NCBI GenBank assembly: GCA_045531495.1
Contig: JAZSED010000058.1
Coordinates: forward strand, 1-30,264
Length of the DNA stretch: 30,264 nt
DNA from: URNF01 sp045531495
GTDB lineage: Bacteria; Bacillota; Clostridia; Oscillospirales; Acutalibacteraceae
Reading direction: 5' to 3'
A program made the translations under genes and the position numbers. This document shows, piece by piece, positions 22,663 through 29,424 of this stretch; position 1 is the stretch's first letter, and the number at the start of each line of letters is the position of its first letter. Below the pieces are notes generated by a model, which was not told the DNA's origin, ran no database searches, and was given only the letters and a program-made list of their open reading frames with translations.

Positions 22663-23636
22663 AAACTTTTAAAAACGGCGGTACGCTGTTTGACACAAAC
22701 GGTAACCCCATTCACGCGCACGGCGGTTTTATGCTTTTTTTTGACGGATTTTATTATTGGTACGGCGAGGACAGACGGGAAGACGCTTACGTTGCCTGTT
22801 ACCGCTCCAAAGACCTTGAAAATTGGGAAGCGCGCGGTGCGATTTTGACCGTTAACTCTCCCGTTTCTCCTCTTTCCTTCCCTACCGATTTGTCACTCGG
22901 CACGGTGGAACAAAAGGTAAACATCGAACGCCCGAAGGTGATTTACTGTGAAGAGACAGGTAAATTTGTGATGTGGGCGCATTACGAAAATGGTAAAAAC
23001 TACGACTGCGCCGCAGCTGCCATTGCTACCTGCGACACCCCCGACGGCGAGTTTACTTATCACGGCAGCTTTAACCCCTGCGGTGAAATGTCCCGTGACT
23101 GTACCTTATATAACGAGGACGGCGTATGGTATTTCCTTTCCGCAGCCAATGAAAATAAAGACCTGCATATCTACCGTTTAACCCCCGACTGTTTGGGCGT
23201 TGCAAAGCACGAAAAAACCTTGTTTGCAGGTCTGTTGCGCGAAGCCCCTGCCCTTTGCCGTAAAGACGGCAAAACCTATCTGCTGTCCTCCTACTGCACC
23301 GGCTGGAAACCCAACCAGGGTATGTACGCAGTGGCAGACAGCATTCTCGGCGAATGGTCGGAATTGCGCCCGTTCGGTGATGACTTTACCTATCGTTCGC
23401 AACCTGCGTTTTTACTGACCTTGTCGGTAAACGGTGAACATCAATATATTTACGTTGGTGACCGTTGGGGCGGCAGCGACTGGGAATTTGAAAAAGATTC
23501 CAACTACTGCGAAAGTTTTGAGTATATGGACTCCACCTATTATTTCGCGCCCTTGAAAATCGAAGGCGATACCGTAGAAATGGACCCCTGCGACACCTAC
23601 ACGTTAACCGCTAAAAGCGGTATCCATGTCATCTGA
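22659..23636 (+). CDS. GH43-like five-bladed propeller (exo-beta-1,3-galactanase-type), intracellular
   Basis: 325 residues from GTG 22659, overlapping the UDG stop (GTGA) with GAGGAGGAA just upstream. Propeller motifs are GNPIHAHGGFMLFFDGFYYWYGED (15-38), YRSKDLENWEARG (48-60), NIERPKVIYCEETGKFVMWAH (88-108), SRDCTLYNEDGVWYFLSA and DRWGGSDWEF. The AHGG opening, the ERPKV strand and SRDCTL resemble subfamily 24 of GH43, which includes exo-beta-1,3-galactanases. In those enzymes the base is unusual and the general acid is a Glu; E90 in ERPKV is the candidate here, from memory. No signal peptide is present, so it probably acts on imported galactose-containing oligosaccharides. Co-transcription with a DNA repair gene looks incidental. 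Confidence 0.82.
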   Translation: MKTFKNGGTLFDTNGNPIHAHGGFMLFFDGFYYWYGEDRREDAYVACYRSKDLENWEARGAILTVNSPVSPLSFPTDLSLGTVEQKVNIERPKVIYCEETGKFVMWAHYENGKNYDCAAAAIATCDTPDGEFTYHGSFNPCGEMSRDCTLYNEDGVWYFLSAANENKDLHIYRLTPDCLGVAKHEKTLFAGLLREAPALCRKDGKTYLLSSYCTGWKPNQGMYAVADSILGEWSELRPFGDDFTYRSQPAFLLTLSVNGEHQYIYVGDRWGGSDWEFEKDSNYCESFEYMDSTYYFAPLKIEGDTVEMDPCDTYTLTAKSGIHVI

Positions 23637-23648
23637 TACAAACATTGT

Positions 23649-23682
23649 AAAAAAAGAGAGATGCGTTGCATCTCTCTTTTTT
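23649..23682. terminator. Terminator between the GH43-like gene and the DUF6794-like gene
   Basis: The stem AAAAAAGAGAGATGC / GCATCTCTCTTTTTT has a GTT loop, with A and T runs on both sides suiting either strand. The core is nearly identical to the terminator at 24311-24344. Confidence 0.87.
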
Positions 23683-23944
23683 ATTGCTTACTTTTTATGT
23701 AAATATAAAACAACTCTATTATCAACATAGACATATCATCTTTTTCCGCTATGCCACCTTGCACAAACAACCCATACAGGCGACTTTCAGCACCTAAAAA
23801 CTCCTTACGTATCCATCCGCCAATCGTATGATGATACAAGCATATGTTTTCATAATCGCAATTTATAAAACGTTGCAAATCCTTTTTGGAAAGTTGTTTT
23901 TCTATCTCTTTGAAAACTTTTTCAATTTCTCCACATATTTTCAT
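23681..23944 (-). CDS. Small DUF6794-like protein
   Basis: 87 residues from ATG 23944 behind GAGGTGAG. It starts with an amphipathic helix (KICGEIEKVFKEIEKQLSKKD, 2-22). The core follows: YHHTIGGWIRKEF (37-49), GAESRLYGLFVQGGI (51-65) and EKDDMSMLIIELFYIYIK (67-84). The H-x-x-x-G-x-W-I-R and D-D-M-S motifs match the DUF6794 family, small proteins often encoded as phage or toxin-like neighbours and of unknown function; the match is from memory. It is divergent from a small HTH regulator gene with two palindromic operators in between, so that regulator probably controls it. Both genes are somewhat AT-rich. A promoter is visible upstream: TTGATT (23986-23991) and TAAAAT (23963-23968) on the minus strand with a 17-bp spacer. 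Confidence 0.7.
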   Translation of the reverse strand: MKICGEIEKVFKEIEKQLSKKDLQRFINCDYENICLYHHTIGGWIRKEFLGAESRLYGLFVQGGIAEKDDMSMLIIELFYIYIKSKQ

Positions 23945-23962
23945 GTGTCTCACCTCATAACT

Positions 23963-24017
23963 ATTTTACTATCGTTAGATAGTAAAATCAATACTATTTT
24001 TTGATAGTAGATATACT
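23963..24017. promoter_or_regulatory. Divergent control region with two palindromic operators
   Basis: Operator 1 is a perfect 11-bp inverted repeat, ATTTTACTATC (23963-23973) / GATAGTAAAAT (23978-23988) with GTTA between. Operator 2 at 23993-24008 reads ACTATT-TTTT-GATAGT. Both fit ACTATY-N4-GATAGT, and their starts are 25 bp apart. Operator 1 fills the spacer of the minus-strand promoter (TTGATT/TAAAAT). Operator 2 ends four bases before a TATACT -10 (24012-24017) for the HTH gene. Binding at both would repress both genes. Confidence 0.65.
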
Positions 24018-24034
24018 AATTTTGAGGTGAGTGT

Positions 24035-24247
24035 ATGTACTATCCCCGTTTAAGAGATTTGCGTGAAGATAAGGATTTGGTGCAAAAGGAAATTGCCGCC
24101 ATACTTGGTATAGACCAACGTGTTTACAGCAATTATGAAATCGGCAAGCGAGAAATACCTACCCGTTTTGTCTGCCAACTTGCCGACTTTTATGGCGTTT
24201 CCACGGATTATATTTTAGGCAGAACTTCTAACCCCAAAACCGTATAA
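24035..24247 (+). CDS. XRE-family HTH transcriptional regulator
   Basis: 70 residues, a single Cro/CI helix-turn-helix: YPRLRDLREDKDLVQKEIAAIL (3-24), GIDQRVYSNYEIGKREIPTR (25-44), then VCQLADFYGVSTDYILGRT (46-64), the usual helix 5 ending of this family. GAGGTGAG lies eight bases before ATG 24035. It very likely binds the two ACTATY-N4-GATAGT palindromes in the 90-bp gap upstream and regulates itself and the divergent DUF6794-like gene. No separate effector domain is present. Confidence 0.88.
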   Translation: MYYPRLRDLREDKDLVQKEIAAILGIDQRVYSNYEIGKREIPTRFVCQLADFYGVSTDYILGRTSNPKTV

Positions 24248-24255
24248 ATAAAAAC

Positions 24256-24281
24256 GGGACGATGTGGGCATCGTCCCCTAC
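24256..24281 (-). repeat. REP-like element: GTAG followed by a hairpin
   Basis: On the minus strand GTAG (24278-24281) is followed directly by a perfect 9-bp stem, GGGACGATG / CATCGTCCC, with a CCCA loop. It lies in the noncoding gap 24248-24310. The layout matches the two copies inside the RAYT gene at 29414-29908 and the palindrome at 4659-4688, though the stem sequences differ. Confidence 0.6.
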
Positions 24282-24310
24282 ACGAACACCTCAAGCGTGT
24301 GCGTAAATAC

Positions 24311-24344
24311 AAAAAAGAGAGATGCATCAGCATCTCTCTTTTTT
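24311..24344. terminator. Terminator between the HTH gene and queT
   Basis: The stem AAAAAAGAGAGATGC / GCATCTCTCTTTTTT has an ATCA loop and serves two convergent genes. It shares its 15-bp arms with the terminator at 23649-23682. Confidence 0.85.
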
Positions 24345-24856
24345 TACATCAAACTTTTTAATTTCGGTGCGCGATTTACTGCTGTATACAACAACATACC
24401 ACCACCGATACACGCGAGTGCCTGTCCTGCACCTACCGACAGCACGTTATATATCCAAAGCACAAAGGTCGGGGTATCATACAGCACCAAGGTGAGCTCC
24501 GTGCCGATAATGAGTGCGTTAAAAAGCACAGGCGGCAGGGTGGCAAGCAACGGATATTTCCGCAAAAGGCGGGTACATACCGCAGCCAACAGGGTAGCAA
24601 CCGTGCCAAGCAAAATATCCCACGCACCCGCCACATTCGCACCCGCGGCAAGACCCACCGCGTTAGAAATCACGCACCCGACAGCCAAGCCGGGAACGGC
24701 GGCGGGGGTGAATACAGGCAGTATGGTCAGCGCTTCCGCAAAACGGCATTGTACGGGCCCGAAGGTCATAAACGGCAGTGCTAATGTCAGTGCACAATAA
24801 AGGGCGGCAATCACCGCCGATACGGTCAGCCGTGTCACCGCATTCTTGTTGTTCAT
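24344..24856 (-). CDS. queT: Queuosine precursor ECF S component, QueT family
   Basis: 170 residues with about six hydrophobic helices. The QueT hallmark is MTFGPVQCRFAEALTILPVFTPAAVPGLAVGCVISN (30-65), in which VQxRxAEAL and the following PVF are strongly conserved. QueT binds a queuosine precursor such as preQ1, preQ0 or queuine and works with the shared EcfAA'T module, absent from this window. ATG 24856 is chosen from three in-frame ATGs because GGAAAGAAG ends seven bases upstream. A preQ1-I riboswitch lies immediately before this ribosome site, which independently supports the assignment. Transcription ends at the hairpin overlapping the stop. Confidence 0.92.
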   Translation of the reverse strand: MNNKNAVTRLTVSAVIAALYCALTLALPFMTFGPVQCRFAEALTILPVFTPAAVPGLAVGCVISNAVGLAAGANVAGAWDILLGTVATLLAAVCTRLLRKYPLLATLPPVLFNALIIGTELTLVLYDTPTFVLWIYNVLSVGAGQALACIGGGMLLYTAVNRAPKLKSLM

Positions 24857-24870
24857 ATACATTCTTCTTT

Positions 24871-24910
24871 CCATAGTTTTATTTTGTGTCAGGATGGTTT
24901 CGAACTGACA
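24871..24910 (-). promoter_or_regulatory. preQ1-I riboswitch controlling queT
   Basis: On the minus strand the P1 stem TGTCAG (24910-24905) pairs with CTGACA (24892-24887) around the loop TTCGAAACCATC. The A-rich tail CAAAATAAAACTATGG follows. The TTC at the start of the loop and the AAAACTA tail are preQ1-I features. CCAT in the loop can pair with ATGG in the tail to form P2, and that GG belongs to the queT ribosome site (GGAAAG). Ligand binding should therefore hide the ribosome site and reduce QueT synthesis. The structure was read by eye. Confidence 0.88.
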
Positions 24911-24914
24911 GTGA

Positions 24915-24923
24915 ATTATATCA
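24915..24923 (-). promoter_or_regulatory. Extended -10 promoter in the last codons of the upstream gene
   Basis: TGATATAAT on the minus strand is an extended -10 (TGnTATAAT). It overlaps the final codons and TAA of the PD-(D/E)XK-like gene. Transcription from it would start near 24908, within the first bases of the riboswitch P1 stem. No good -35 box is seen, as is usual for extended -10 promoters. Confidence 0.5.
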
Positions 24924-25647
24924 CGGTATATATGTATTTATTGCCTTGCTTTTCACGGGTAATAACCCCTGCTTCCAAAAAGAGACGTAATGCCGAAAAC
25001 AGCCGCCGTCCGCGCAGACGGGTACATTTTTGATAATCGGCAGAGGTAAACTGTGTTGGCAATTTTGCGGGCAAACACCCTTTCAAATCTGTGGGTGTAC
25101 GAATTTCCAACGTTTCACCGAGTGCTACGGGCACGCGCTCTACACGGTGTGCACCGCGCTTGCCGTCATTACCCCACCCGTCCTGCAATTTATATTCCTC
25201 AATGTCAATGAGCTGCAAGCGCACCGTAAGGTCGGGATGAAACAGCTGCTTTGCAATAAACAGCAATTCGGGCGCGGCATCCGCAAAGGTGCCGACCTTC
25301 GGGGAACGATGTCCTTGAGACGTATCCCCCGTTGCGGGATCTATCCAAAACAGCGTCTTTTTCCGCGGCAAAGGGTATATCACCGTTACGGGATACTCCT
25401 CAAGCAGTCGGCACAGCTTGATACGAAACCCCGAAAAGTTACCGTTTTGTATCTCTATTACCCGCTCGCCGTCAAAAATATCCGCCACCGCCCCGCAAGG
25501 GAGTGTTACCTCGTGATGCGTTTCATCCGCATCCAACCAAAATTTTAAAGTGGCGTGCAGTCGCTTTTCCTGTAACCGACCGATGCTCTCTCTTGTGGCA
25601 AGGCGCGCTTCCGCTTTTGCCTTTGCCGCCTCAAAATCTGCGCACAT
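24916..25647 (-). CDS. Uncharacterised PD-(D/E)XK nuclease-like protein
   Basis: 243 residues, cytoplasmic. The N-terminal half has a helix, then HHEVTLPCGAVADIFDGERVIEIQNGNFSGFRIKL (44-78). An acidic D56 in one strand, E65-x-Q67 in the next, and a following helix with Lys resemble the PD-(D/E)XK core in its D...ExQ form. YPVTVIYPLPRKKTLFWIDP follows. The middle includes KVGTFADAAPELLFIAKQL and IDIEEYKLQDGWGNDGKRGAHRVERVP. The C-terminal 60 residues (FTSADYQKCTRLRGRRLFSALRLFLEAGVITREKQGNKYIYTVI) look like a winged helix. I know no characterised relative; this domain order recurs in Clostridia as a hypothetical protein. ATG 25647 (GAGG six bases upstream) lies inside the thioesterase gene, overlapping it by 17 bases. 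Confidence 0.65.
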   Translation of the reverse strand: MCADFEAAKAKAEARLATRESIGRLQEKRLHATLKFWLDADETHHEVTLPCGAVADIFDGERVIEIQNGNFSGFRIKLCRLLEEYPVTVIYPLPRKKTLFWIDPATGDTSQGHRSPKVGTFADAAPELLFIAKQLFHPDLTVRLQLIDIEEYKLQDGWGNDGKRGAHRVERVPVALGETLEIRTPTDLKGCLPAKLPTQFTSADYQKCTRLRGRRLFSALRLFLEAGVITREKQGNKYIYTVI

Positions 25648-26395
25648 AATCATCCTCGTACGTAAGCCGCGCCACAAATGCATCGCCGCGGGTATGTTTA
25701 CCCGCAACCCAAGCGACACCGCCGGTTACCCCGTCCTTTTGCCACCGTTCTTCCGCAGCGGAAATGGTTAAAAGGTCATCGGGCAGTGTTTCTTTATCAA
25801 AGCGGATATACAGCTCGGTGGGATTTTTACGCGCCATACCGCTCGGGACGTTATCACACAAAAAATCGGCGTAACGGGTATTATTGACGTGACCGTTAGG
25901 GTCAAGCTCGCTGTATCGCGGCTTTACCGCCGCCACTTCAATCAATGCGGGCGGCACCTCTTTTGTGGGGTCGGGGCAGTTGATAGGGTGACCTACATCA
26001 TCAGGCAACGCCAAATCACCCAACGCGTCGGGGCGGAGTAACCGATGATTGTTGGTGTCCACCAACGCAAAGGCGGTGACACTTTCGCACAGCGGGTTGC
26101 CTTGTGTATCGGTCAAGGTATAACAACGGAAAAACTGTACGCCCCGCACATCCCTGTGCCACGTATTCAGCAACACAGGTTCGTTCATCGCGGGCAAGCG
26201 CGTGATATGGGAAGTGAGACGGGTGACAAGAAACGCTAAACCCCTCTCCCCCAGCACACCGTAGGACATCCCGTTTTCGCACATCTGCCGTTCTCCCGCC
26301 TCCTGCTGAAATTGCAGTAACGCAGAAAGGCGCAGACGGTTGTCTGCGCCAACGGCATAAGACGGTATAAAGAATTTCTGTGTATATACAGCCAT
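25631..26395 (-). CDS. Acyl-ACP thioesterase
   Basis: 254 residues forming two hotdog domains, as in the FatA/FatB-like bacterial acyl-ACP thioesterases. The first hotdog helix contains LSALLQFQQEAGERQM (23-38), and the region around LNTWHRDVRGVQFFRCYTL is conserved. The second hotdog carries the catalytic stretch ELDPNGHVNNTRYADFLCD (163-181) with Asn167 and His169. It releases fatty acids from acyl carrier protein in the cytosol and sets chain length. It begins 5 nt after the serS stop and overlaps the next gene, so it is part of the serS transcript. Start ATG 26395 is the family start, close behind the serS end. Confidence 0.92.
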   Translation of the reverse strand: MAVYTQKFFIPSYAVGADNRLRLSALLQFQQEAGERQMCENGMSYGVLGERGLAFLVTRLTSHITRLPAMNEPVLLNTWHRDVRGVQFFRCYTLTDTQGNPLCESVTAFALVDTNNHRLLRPDALGDLALPDDVGHPINCPDPTKEVPPALIEVAAVKPRYSELDPNGHVNNTRYADFLCDNVPSGMARKNPTELYIRFDKETLPDDLLTISAAEERWQKDGVTGGVAWVAGKHTRGDAFVARLTYEDDYVRRF

Positions 26396-26400
26396 CTCTA

Positions 26401-27690
26401 TTACCCCTTGGGCTTAATAACTTCCAAGCCGCCCATAAACGGACGCAGTACTTCAGGAACGGTCACAGAGCCGTCCGCGTTCTGATACTGTTCCACAATA
26501 GCGGGCATGACGCGGCTGGTCGCCAAACCCGACGCGTTCAAGGTGTGAGCAAACTGTAATTTGCCGTTTTCATCGCGGTATTTCACGTTGCCGCGGCGCG
26601 CCTGGTAATCGCGCGCGTTGGAAGCGGAGCTGACCTCTTTGTAAATGCCCATCGACGGAATCCATACTTCGATATCATAAGTACGTGCCATCGAGAAGGA
26701 GCAGTCGCCTGCCGCCAATTTGCTTAAGCGGTAGTGCAGACCGAGTTTATGTACAAGGCGTTCTGCTTTGGCTACCAATTCCTCAAAAGCGGCATCCGAG
26801 CCTTCAGCGGTGGTGTACTGTACCATTTCCACCTTGTTAAACTGATGACCGCGAATCATACCGCGTTCTTCCGAACGGTAGCTGCCCGCTTCACGGCGGT
26901 AGCAGGGGGTGTACGCGATATATTTGCAGGGAAGCTGTTCGGTGGGGATGATTTCATCACGGTGCAGGTTGACAAGCGCGGTTTCCGCGGTCGGCAACAT
27001 AAATTTGTCGTCGGAGGAGGTGGGGTTTTTCACCCAATACACTTCGTCCGCGAATTTCGGGAACTGACCTGCTACGTAGCCGCACTGGTAGCCGAGCATA
27101 TGCGGCGGCAAAATGAGTTCATAGCCGTCAGCGATGTGTTCGGAAATGAAAAAGTTTAATAACGCCCATTCCAGCTGTGCGCCTGCGCCGCGGTATACCC
27201 AAGAACCGTTACCTGCAAGCTTCGCGCCGCGCTCGTAGTCAATCATACCGAGCGATTCGCAAAGGTCTACGTGGTTTTTGGGTTCAAAATCAAACTGCGG
27301 TTTTTCGCCGTCCAAACGGATTTCTACGTTTGCTTCTTTACCGCCTGCAACAACGTCTTCGTCCGGCAGGTTGGGCAAACGCAACATCAAATCCTTCTGC
27401 TTATCTTCCAAAGCGGAGAGGTCAACGTCTTTTTCTTTGATTTTAGCGGACAATTCCTTCATTTGAGCCATCACAGCGGCAACGTCGCCGCCCTCTTTTT
27501 TTATTTGAGGGATTTTCTTGGAAACAGCGTTCTGTTGCGCCTTCATTGCTTCCACTTCACCGGTCAATGCACGGCGTTTTTCGTCAATGGCGAGGATTTC
27601 GTCTATAACGCTATCCAGGTCCATTTCACGTTTTTTGATAGCCGCTTTGACAGCATCGGCTTCGGTACGGATTTTCTTAAGGTCTAACAT
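26401..27690 (-). CDS. serS: Seryl-tRNA synthetase
   Basis: 429 residues, typical length. The N-terminal antiparallel coiled-coil arm (about 25-105, ERKMDLD-like start through KDVDLSALEDKQKDL) contacts the long variable arm of tRNA-Ser. Class II motifs follow: ELILPPHMLGYQCG, motif 2 in FMLPTAETALVNLHRDEI and YRREAGSYRSEERGMIRGHQFNKVEM, and motif 3 in FAHTLNASGLATSRVMPAIVEQYQ. It attaches serine to tRNA-Ser and supplies the tRNA for selenocysteine. It starts 2 nt after the parB stop. No T-box leader can fit, so it relies on the parAB promoter or an internal one. Confidence 0.97.
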   Translation of the reverse strand: MLDLKKIRTEADAVKAAIKKREMDLDSVIDEILAIDEKRRALTGEVEAMKAQQNAVSKKIPQIKKEGGDVAAVMAQMKELSAKIKEKDVDLSALEDKQKDLMLRLPNLPDEDVVAGGKEANVEIRLDGEKPQFDFEPKNHVDLCESLGMIDYERGAKLAGNGSWVYRGAGAQLEWALLNFFISEHIADGYELILPPHMLGYQCGYVAGQFPKFADEVYWVKNPTSSDDKFMLPTAETALVNLHRDEIIPTEQLPCKYIAYTPCYRREAGSYRSEERGMIRGHQFNKVEMVQYTTAEGSDAAFEELVAKAERLVHKLGLHYRLSKLAAGDCSFSMARTYDIEVWIPSMGIYKEVSSASNARDYQARRGNVKYRDENGKLQFAHTLNASGLATSRVMPAIVEQYQNADGSVTVPEVLRPFMGGLEVIKPKG

Positions 27691-27692
27691 GT

Positions 27693-28547
27693 TTATTCTC
27701 CTCCCAATTTGTTGGCAAGTGCCTTCAAATCGTCTTTATCATAAAATTCCAAAGAGAGCGTGCCGCTCTTTTCGCCTGCGATAACGCGCACTTTTCTGCC
27801 CAAAGTCTCGGACAGTGCAATTTCTACTTCGTCGTAGAAGCTGTCCCGCATAAACGCGGTGGGCGGCGTCAATTTTTCGGTTTTTTTCGCGGCCTTCGCC
27901 AATTTTTCAAGCTCGCGCACCGAAACGCTTTTTTCAACCGCAAAATATGCCATCTCTATCTGCTTTTCGGGGGAATCGAAGGATAAAATGGCACGTGCGT
28001 GGCCTGCGCTCAAGGTTCCTGCCGCCACCAGGGTGGTAACCTCCTCGGGCAGGTGCAGCAAACGCAACGCATTTGCCACCGCGGGGCGGGATTTATCCAC
28101 CGCTTTGGCGGTTTCTTCCTGCGTTAACCCGTGGGTCTCCATCAGCGTGCGGTAACCCATCGCTTCTTCCATCGGGTTTAAATCCTCGCGCTGTAAATTC
28201 TCAATCAAAGCGAGCTCTGCGGCTTCGCGGTCGTCCATTTCGCGGATAACGGCAGGCACTTCGGTAAGACCCGCCATACGGGATGCGCGCCAGCGGCGTT
28301 CACCTGCAACAATCTGATAGCCGCCGCCTGCCAGCGGGCGTACCAAAAGCGGTTGTAATACACCGTGCTGCGCAATAGATGCGGAAAGCTCGGATAACGC
28401 CGCATCGTCAAACTGTTTGCGCGGCTGGTCGCGGTTGGGTTCAATTTCGTCTATCGGCAGGGTAACCGCTTTGCCTGCATCTTCCAATGCGTTTTCGGCA
28501 AACAACAGGTCAAGACCTTTGCCGAGGCCGCCCTTTTTCTGTGCCAT
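27693..28547 (-). CDS. parB: ParB/Spo0J chromosome-partition protein
   Basis: 284 residues. KKGGLGKGLDLLF is the usual N-terminal ParA-contact segment. The CTPase/ParB domain shows IEPNRDQPRKQFDD and VAGERRWRASRMAGLTEVPAVIRE (box with GERRxRA). The HTH region is ENLQREDLNPMEEAMGYRTL and GLTQEETAKAVDKSRPAVANALRLLHLP. The short C-terminal dimer domain ends EFYDKDDLKALANKLGG. It loads on parS sites and, with ParA, positions and segregates the chromosome. I see no canonical parS (TGTTtCACGTGAAACA) in the window. It starts 11 nt after parA. Confidence 0.96.
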   Translation of the reverse strand: MAQKKGGLGKGLDLLFAENALEDAGKAVTLPIDEIEPNRDQPRKQFDDAALSELSASIAQHGVLQPLLVRPLAGGGYQIVAGERRWRASRMAGLTEVPAVIREMDDREAAELALIENLQREDLNPMEEAMGYRTLMETHGLTQEETAKAVDKSRPAVANALRLLHLPEEVTTLVAAGTLSAGHARAILSFDSPEKQIEMAYFAVEKSVSVRELEKLAKAAKKTEKLTPPTAFMRDSFYDEVEIALSETLGRKVRVIAGEKSGTLSLEFYDKDDLKALANKLGGE

Positions 28548-28558
28548 AGTCGGTCCTC

Positions 28559-29323
28559 CTACTTGTTATTTTTGATGATTTCCTGCGCCAACGCATCATA
28601 CGCGTGTGCGCCCTTGTTGCCGCGGTCATAATACCCGATAGGTTTACCGAAACTCGGTGCCTCGGACAAACGTACCGAACGCGGAATGACCGACGAGAAA
28701 ACCTTTCTCGGGAAAAAGCGTTTGACTTCGTGCAACACCTGCTGTGTCAGATTGAGACGCCCGTCAAACATAGTCGGCAACACGCCTTCAATGTCAAGAT
28801 TGGGGTTATACAGACGTTTCACCTGCCGTACGGTCGCCATTAACTGTGACAGGCCTTCCAATGCGTAATATTCACACTGTATCGGCACCAAAATGGTGTC
28901 CGCGGCACAAAGACCGTTTAAGGTCAGCAGACCGAGAGACGGCGGACAGTCGATAAGAATGAAATCATAATTGTCACGCAACGCCGCCAACGCCGCTTTT
29001 AAGCGGTTTTCGCGGCGGTTCATTTCCACCATTTCAATTTCCGCACCCGCCAAATTGATATTGGACGGCAGCAAATCAAGATTCTTAAATGCGGTGTGTA
29101 CCACCGTTTCTGCAGGGGTGGCTTGTCCCGTCAGCAGTTCGTATGTAGATATTTTCACGGCACGCTTGTCCACGCCGACACCGCTGGTCGCATTGCCCTG
29201 CGGATCAATATCCACAAGTAACGCTTTTTTTCCTGCCGCGCCGAGTGCTGAGGACAGGTTTACCGAGGTGGTGGTCTTGCCGACACCGCCTTTTTGGTTC
29301 ACCACGGCAATGATTTTTGCCAT
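28559..29323 (-). CDS. parA: ParA/Soj chromosome-partition ATPase
   Basis: 254 residues, a deviant Walker A P-loop ATPase. VVNQKGGVGKTTTSVNLSSAL holds the KGGVGKTT box at 11-18; VDIDPQGNATSG is the A' motif and FILIDCPPSLGLLTLN is Walker B. It binds the nucleoid as an ATP dimer and is released by ParB. Length and ending (AYDALAQEIIKNN) are those of Soj proteins without an extra N-terminal domain, so it is chromosomal. ATG 29323 follows AAGGAGG. The AT-rich gap 29324-29403 contains a TCACA/TGTGA inverted repeat (29359-29378) near a weak TAAAAT -10, probably the operon promoter, though no confident -35 is seen. Confidence 0.97.
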   Translation of the reverse strand: MAKIIAVVNQKGGVGKTTTSVNLSSALGAAGKKALLVDIDPQGNATSGVGVDKRAVKISTYELLTGQATPAETVVHTAFKNLDLLPSNINLAGAEIEMVEMNRRENRLKAALAALRDNYDFILIDCPPSLGLLTLNGLCAADTILVPIQCEYYALEGLSQLMATVRQVKRLYNPNLDIEGVLPTMFDGRLNLTQQVLHEVKRFFPRKVFSSVIPRSVRLSEAPSFGKPIGYYDRGNKGAHAYDALAQEIIKNNK

Positions 29324-29403
29324 TGGTACACACCTCCTTACAAGTAAATATCATTTTATCACATTTTTTAAATTGTGAAAAGGGTTTTTTAAAAAAAATA
29401 AAA

Positions 29404-29424
29404 ATATGCCGTCTCACGGCATAT
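29404..29424 (-). terminator. Terminator at the end of the RAYT gene
   Basis: The perfect 9-bp stem ATATGCCGT / ACGGCATAT (29404-29412 and 29416-29424) has a 3-base loop, followed on the minus strand by a long T-rich run. The hairpin overlaps the transposase stop codon (29414-29416). Confidence 0.75.

Noticed and set aside
27680..27700. T-box leader for serS
   Set aside because: Only 2 nt separate parB and serS; no room for a leader and no specifier-loop or antiterminator structure.
26401..29323. parS sites near parAB
   Set aside because: I looked for the TGTTtCACGTGAAACA palindrome in the window and found only partial CACGTG matches inside unrelated genes.
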